Shown piece after piece: positions 62,060 through 64,000 of a stretch of 64,000 nt of DNA. The stretch spans positions 11,828,706 to 11,892,705 of the forward strand of contig NC_043746.1 in NCBI RefSeq assembly GCF_902148845.1, written 5' to 3'. The notes under the pieces are model-generated. The model was not told the DNA's origin. It made no database searches and saw nothing but the letters and a program-made list of their open reading frames with translations. Source of the stretch: Salarias fasciatus (taxonomy: Eukaryota; Chordata; Actinopteri; Blenniiformes; Blenniidae). The first letter of the stretch is position 1. Every line of letters begins with the position of its first letter. The translations under genes were made by a program, and so were the position numbers.

Positions 62060-64000
62060 AAGAGAAGAAAGAGAAAACATCGATTAAAAGAGTAATGATT
62101 TATACAATCTGAAGCGGCATATGAGGCACAGCACAGGGGAGTTACAGTAACCTCTGGCTTGTACAGCAATCAATTCCTCTGCAAAGCAGCGCGCAACAAA
62201 AGAGCGCGCATGCAATGTGGCTCGTTAGTTGATGACAGTAATTAAACTCCCAAATATAGAGCAGAACAAGCTCATTAAAGTTCCTGCCGATTCAGTTTGT
62301 GGCGTGCCCGTTATGATAAACAGACTTCTGGAGGATGGGTCGTGTTTTGCATTAGGAAATGAAGTCATGTCAAGACGGAGTTTTTCATGCTTGTGTATTT
62401 GAAGGAGGAAAAACAAGGAAAGAAAAGGTTGGAGTGTGTTGGTACTCAATGTCGCCTTAAAGCGCAAAAAAACATTTTTTTTTTTTTTTTTTTTGGCCGC
62501 AGTCTTTCAGATGTGATTGAAATGCTCTCATGTTGAGCCTCAGCAGGCATTACATACATTCTGCTTCTCATATTGCTTAACAAGAAACAACGGCAATGAT
62601 CAAAGAGCTCCTCTCAGGCTGAGTGGTCTTCGTCTTAATGGAATATTCTTATATAAAAAAATACCTTTGAAAGTCCAAGGCCGAAGGCACTAATAAAGCA
62701 CACGGACCCCAACGGAGTGAAAGTGCTGTTTTGTCATGAAACTGTTTCACTATTGTTATTGTTTTATATGTATCTGATGTGAATTTAAAACCGATCATAA
62801 TGTGATTGGGTGGCATGATTTGCAACTGCAGCACAGCGCAGCCCTGCAGCGCTGATAGGGCACCGCGCGAGCCCAACGTCATGATTGGAAGCAGACCCTC
62901 TTTGGGGAAAAAAGTGGGACATTCGTGGTGTTTTGTTACGATTCAAACACACGAAAAGAGCCTAACTGGAACTCATGGGGGTCTCGAAACCGGCCGCTTG
63001 ATTCAACGGAGAGAAACGGACGCATTAGAGGTGAGGAGGTGAAGACAAGAAGAAGGAGAGAGGTGTTGGGGTTTATGAGGCACGAAGAGCAAGTCAATGA
63101 AGTTTGGCCGTGTCTAGACGCTTCGGCGAGGACCTCCAGGGCCAGACGCTTGGGTAAACAAACACACGGCGGCTCGAGAGGCGCGCAGGGAGACCAGCTC
63201 CGAGCGCCCGGCCTGAGACAGGTGGGTAATGAGAAGGAAAAAGAACAAGAGCGAAAGAATGAAGCAAACACGAGAGAAAAAAAAAAAAGAAATAGAGCGA
63301 AAGGTGGCAGGGAGAATTAACTGCTCCGTCTGTCCTCCTTCCTGTTTTTCGAGGTTTGTGCTTCTGTTCTTTCCTCAACTCTCATTTGTTTTTTGCAGAG
63401 TGAATGAAGGGGAAAAAAAAGTGGTGCTGGTCTTGTAAAATGTTGTCCAAGAATCATCAGCTTGCACATGGTGTAAAACAATAAAAAAAGAAAAAGTCCC
63501 CAATAATGTCACAATCTCATCTGACTCTGAATGATGATGTGGTCATGCTTCTGAGTTGCACACAGTTGGCGCTCTTTTCAGGCCAAAACCTCAACCGTCT
63601 CAATGATAATCCTCCTACAAAACGCTGAGTGGCTGTAAATACACCACCCCAGAGAAAACCACCGACATTCAGCTGACCTGCTGATTGCCCGATGGAATAA
63701 CAGAAGTCAGAGGCATTTCAATAATGTGCGCTGATTAGGATGTAATAAAATCACAAACAAAATACTGGGGTGGAAGTCTTGTGATACTTTTTTTGTCAAC
63801 AAATTCAGACAAACAACCAGAGGGAGGGACGGCCGGTGCCAAACAGCAAATCCCACAAACACTGTAAAACACAGTTGTAAATATTCGCCCCAAAAACCAA
63901 AACTGCGGCTGAAAAAAAAGGCTCCAACAAGGACCATTTTAACTCTTGTTTGAGCAACGGCTATTAAAAACAACTGTATCCAGCTGTGTCGGAAAGTACA
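62060..64000 (-). other. 5' part of col23a1 intron, no exon seen
   Basis: No collagen-type exon, signal-anchor segment or promoter was recognised. The region holds a T run near 62475-62494 and A-rich patches. The exons encoding the cytoplasmic tail, membrane anchor and first Gly-X-Y repeats should lie past the window end. Confidence 0.5.

Overview
This window looks like nuclear DNA of a ray-finned (teleost) fish. It has intron-rich vertebrate genes with compact introns, long (CA)n arrays, an L2-type LINE tail and hAT-like elements, and proteins that align from memory, almost residue for residue, with their vertebrate orthologues. All identifications come from reading the sequence and translating exons across GT-AG junctions with phase checks. 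No database search was run.

Layout, left to right: a CtBP corepressor gene (- strand, coding 186-8139, apparently complete, 430 aa, with a possible second promoter near 10.65-10.9 kb); fam53c (-, 13040-14580, 408 aa); phykpl (+, 17374-20325, 449 aa), probably sharing a divergent promoter with fam53c; hnrnpab (-, 22425-24390, 336 aa), convergent with phykpl; nme5 (-, 26291-28277, 207 aa); rack1 (-, 28863-32437, 317 aa), with SNORD95 in intron 6; a repeat-rich gap (32.6-38.4 kb) holding an L2 LINE tail, a diverged dispersed repeat and two hAT-like elements; then the 3' three-fifths of the window, occupied by the membrane collagen gene col23a1 (-, 38493 to at least 62051). The 5' end of col23a1, with its cytoplasmic and transmembrane exons, lies beyond base 64000.

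The genes belong to unrelated pathways: transcriptional corepression, phospho-hydroxylysine breakdown, RNA binding, cilia, ribosome scaffolding and a transmembrane collagen. No operon-like cooperation is implied. Together they form a synteny block that combines loci from human 5q31 (FAM53C, NME5) and 5q35 (PHYKPL, HNRNPAB, RACK1, COL23A1). No novel multi-gene system is evident. The items most worth checking are RNA-level: a SNORD95 that keeps one guide and seems to have lost the other; a (TG)n tract abutting the 3' splice site of an in-frame col23a1 exon; candidate cassette exons and an 8-nt microexon in col23a1; and a GC-AG intron in fam53c.
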